DNA from: QHWK01 sp035315685
Lineage (GTDB): Bacteria > Acidobacteriota > Vicinamibacteria > Vicinamibacterales > CAVVIG01
NCBI GenBank assembly: GCA_035315685.1
Contig: DATFXR010000510.1
Location: forward strand, 1-6,106
Reading direction: 5' to 3'
DNA: 6,106 nt
The notes beneath the pieces are model-generated. The model made no database searches and was not told the DNA's origin. It saw nothing but the letters and a program-made list of their open reading frames with translations. Both the position numbers and the translations under genes were made by a program. This document shows positions 5,700 to 6,106 of this stretch, piece by piece (positions within the stretch are counted from its first letter, which is position 1; every line of letters begins with the position of its first letter).

Positions 5700-6106
5700 G
5701 TGCTGTTCACTGAACCAACCTTTCTGTTTCTATTTCTGCCGACGCTGCTGGCGCTGTATTTCGCGCCGGCGCTCGGCGGCGGCAGTCAACGGACCGTGCA
5801 CGGCGCGTACGGCAACTGGCTGCTGCTCGTCGCCAGCGTGATCTTCTATGCGAAGGGCGGCGGCGCCTTCACGTGGCTGATGCTCGCGTCAATCGCGTTC
5901 AACTACTGGATGGCAATTGCCGTCGATCGCGCTCGGGCGCGCGCGGCGACGGCAGCGAAGCGGCGAGTGGCGTTCGCGGTCGCCGTGAACCTCGTCGTCC
6001 TCGGCATTTTCAAGTACGCGAACTTCTTCGCCGACAACGTGAACACCCTGTTCCTCGCGCTGGGCATCCGGCCGGTCGTCGTCCCACGCGTCCTGCTGCC
6101 GATCGG
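5700..6106 (+). CDS. MBOAT-family membrane-bound O-acyltransferase (AlgI-like), N-terminal part, cut by the window edge
   Basis: Integral membrane acyltransferase; relatives transfer acetyl or other acyl groups to exported polysaccharides such as alginate. I translated 135 complete codons from GTG 5700 to the right edge. The N-terminus MLFTEPTFLFLFLPTLLALYF is the family hallmark, followed by NWLLLVASVIFYA (about 40-52), FTWLMLASIAFNYWMAIAVDR, VAVNLVVLGIFKYANFF and finally RVLLPIG. The last matches the start of the LPIGISFFTF motif before the catalytic region. The catalytic histidine lies outside the window; family members are usually 450-500 residues. No other start exists between the preceding in-frame stop (5655-5657) and 5700, and GTG-CTG-TTC gives the expected MLF. 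No Shine-Dalgarno is visible because the upstream bases are heptamer repeat. The target polysaccharide is unknown. Confidence 0.93.
   Translation, partial: MLFTEPTFLFLFLPTLLALYFAPALGGGSQRTVHGAYGNWLLLVASVIFYAKGGGAFTWLMLASIAFNYWMAIAVDRARARAATAAKRRVAFAVAVNLVVLGIFKYANFFADNVNTLFLALGIRPVVVPRVLLPI

Noticed and set aside
1..6106. Frequent CGATCG / occasional GCGATCGC words, HIP1-like
   Set aside because: Plausibly produced by high G+C and common Asp-Arg, Ala-Ile and Arg-Ser codon pairs. I cannot compute an expected count, and the full octamer is rare here.

Overview
The window comes from a G+C-rich bacterium (roughly two thirds G+C by eye). Two genes encode Sec-exported proteins, one a secreted S9 peptidase and the other an exported methyltransferase, and the gaps hold GGGGCT/AGCCCC-type repeats. 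This mix suggests a soil Acidobacteriota, perhaps Vicinamibacteria-like. That is an inference from protein flavour and repeats; there is no rRNA or other marker gene. No mobile-element gene, phage gene, CRISPR array, tRNA or rRNA was seen.

Layout. (1) Positions 1-2249, minus strand: an operon read right to left. It encodes an alpha/beta hydrolase, an ABC ATPase of the nitrate/sulfonate/taurine type, and the matching inner-membrane permease, which runs off the left edge. The genes overlap by 4 and 8 bases. The permease has a GTG start, and the cut-off gene is easy to miss. (2) A 34-bp divergent gap. (3) Positions 2284-4272, plus strand: a complete exported S9 (prolyl oligopeptidase/DPP-type) peptidase with its full catalytic triad. 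(4) Positions 4273-4432: the gap between two convergent genes, completely filled by repeat sequence. It holds a perfect four-run G-quadruplex motif, an inverted repeat around a non-repetitive core, and a C-rich heptamer array. (5) Positions 4433-4942, minus strand: a 169-residue protein of unknown function. (6) A 19-bp divergent gap with back-to-back -10 boxes. (7) Positions 4962-5657, plus strand: a SAM-dependent methyltransferase with a signal peptide. (8) A short heptamer repeat. (9) From 5700 to the right edge, plus strand: the N-terminal part of an MBOAT-family membrane O-acyltransferase.

Function. The left operon is an importer module for a small solute, probably an organic or inorganic anion or a vitamin precursor. 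The substrate-binding protein is not in view. The hydrolase is probably translated together with the transporter and may act on its solute. The S9 peptidase is likely periplasmic or secreted and would degrade peptides. The methyltransferase and MBOAT genes lie in tandem in the same reading frame and may share a transcript. No common pathway for the right half can be read from the sequence.

The most unusual content is not a gene. A heptamer family, approximately NAGYCCC, appears at four places: inside the peptidase gene, on both sides of the convergent gap (where it supplies a stop codon), and directly against the MBOAT start codon. The other notable feature is the 19-bp divergent promoter, whose predicted transcripts start at or within about two bases of both start codons.
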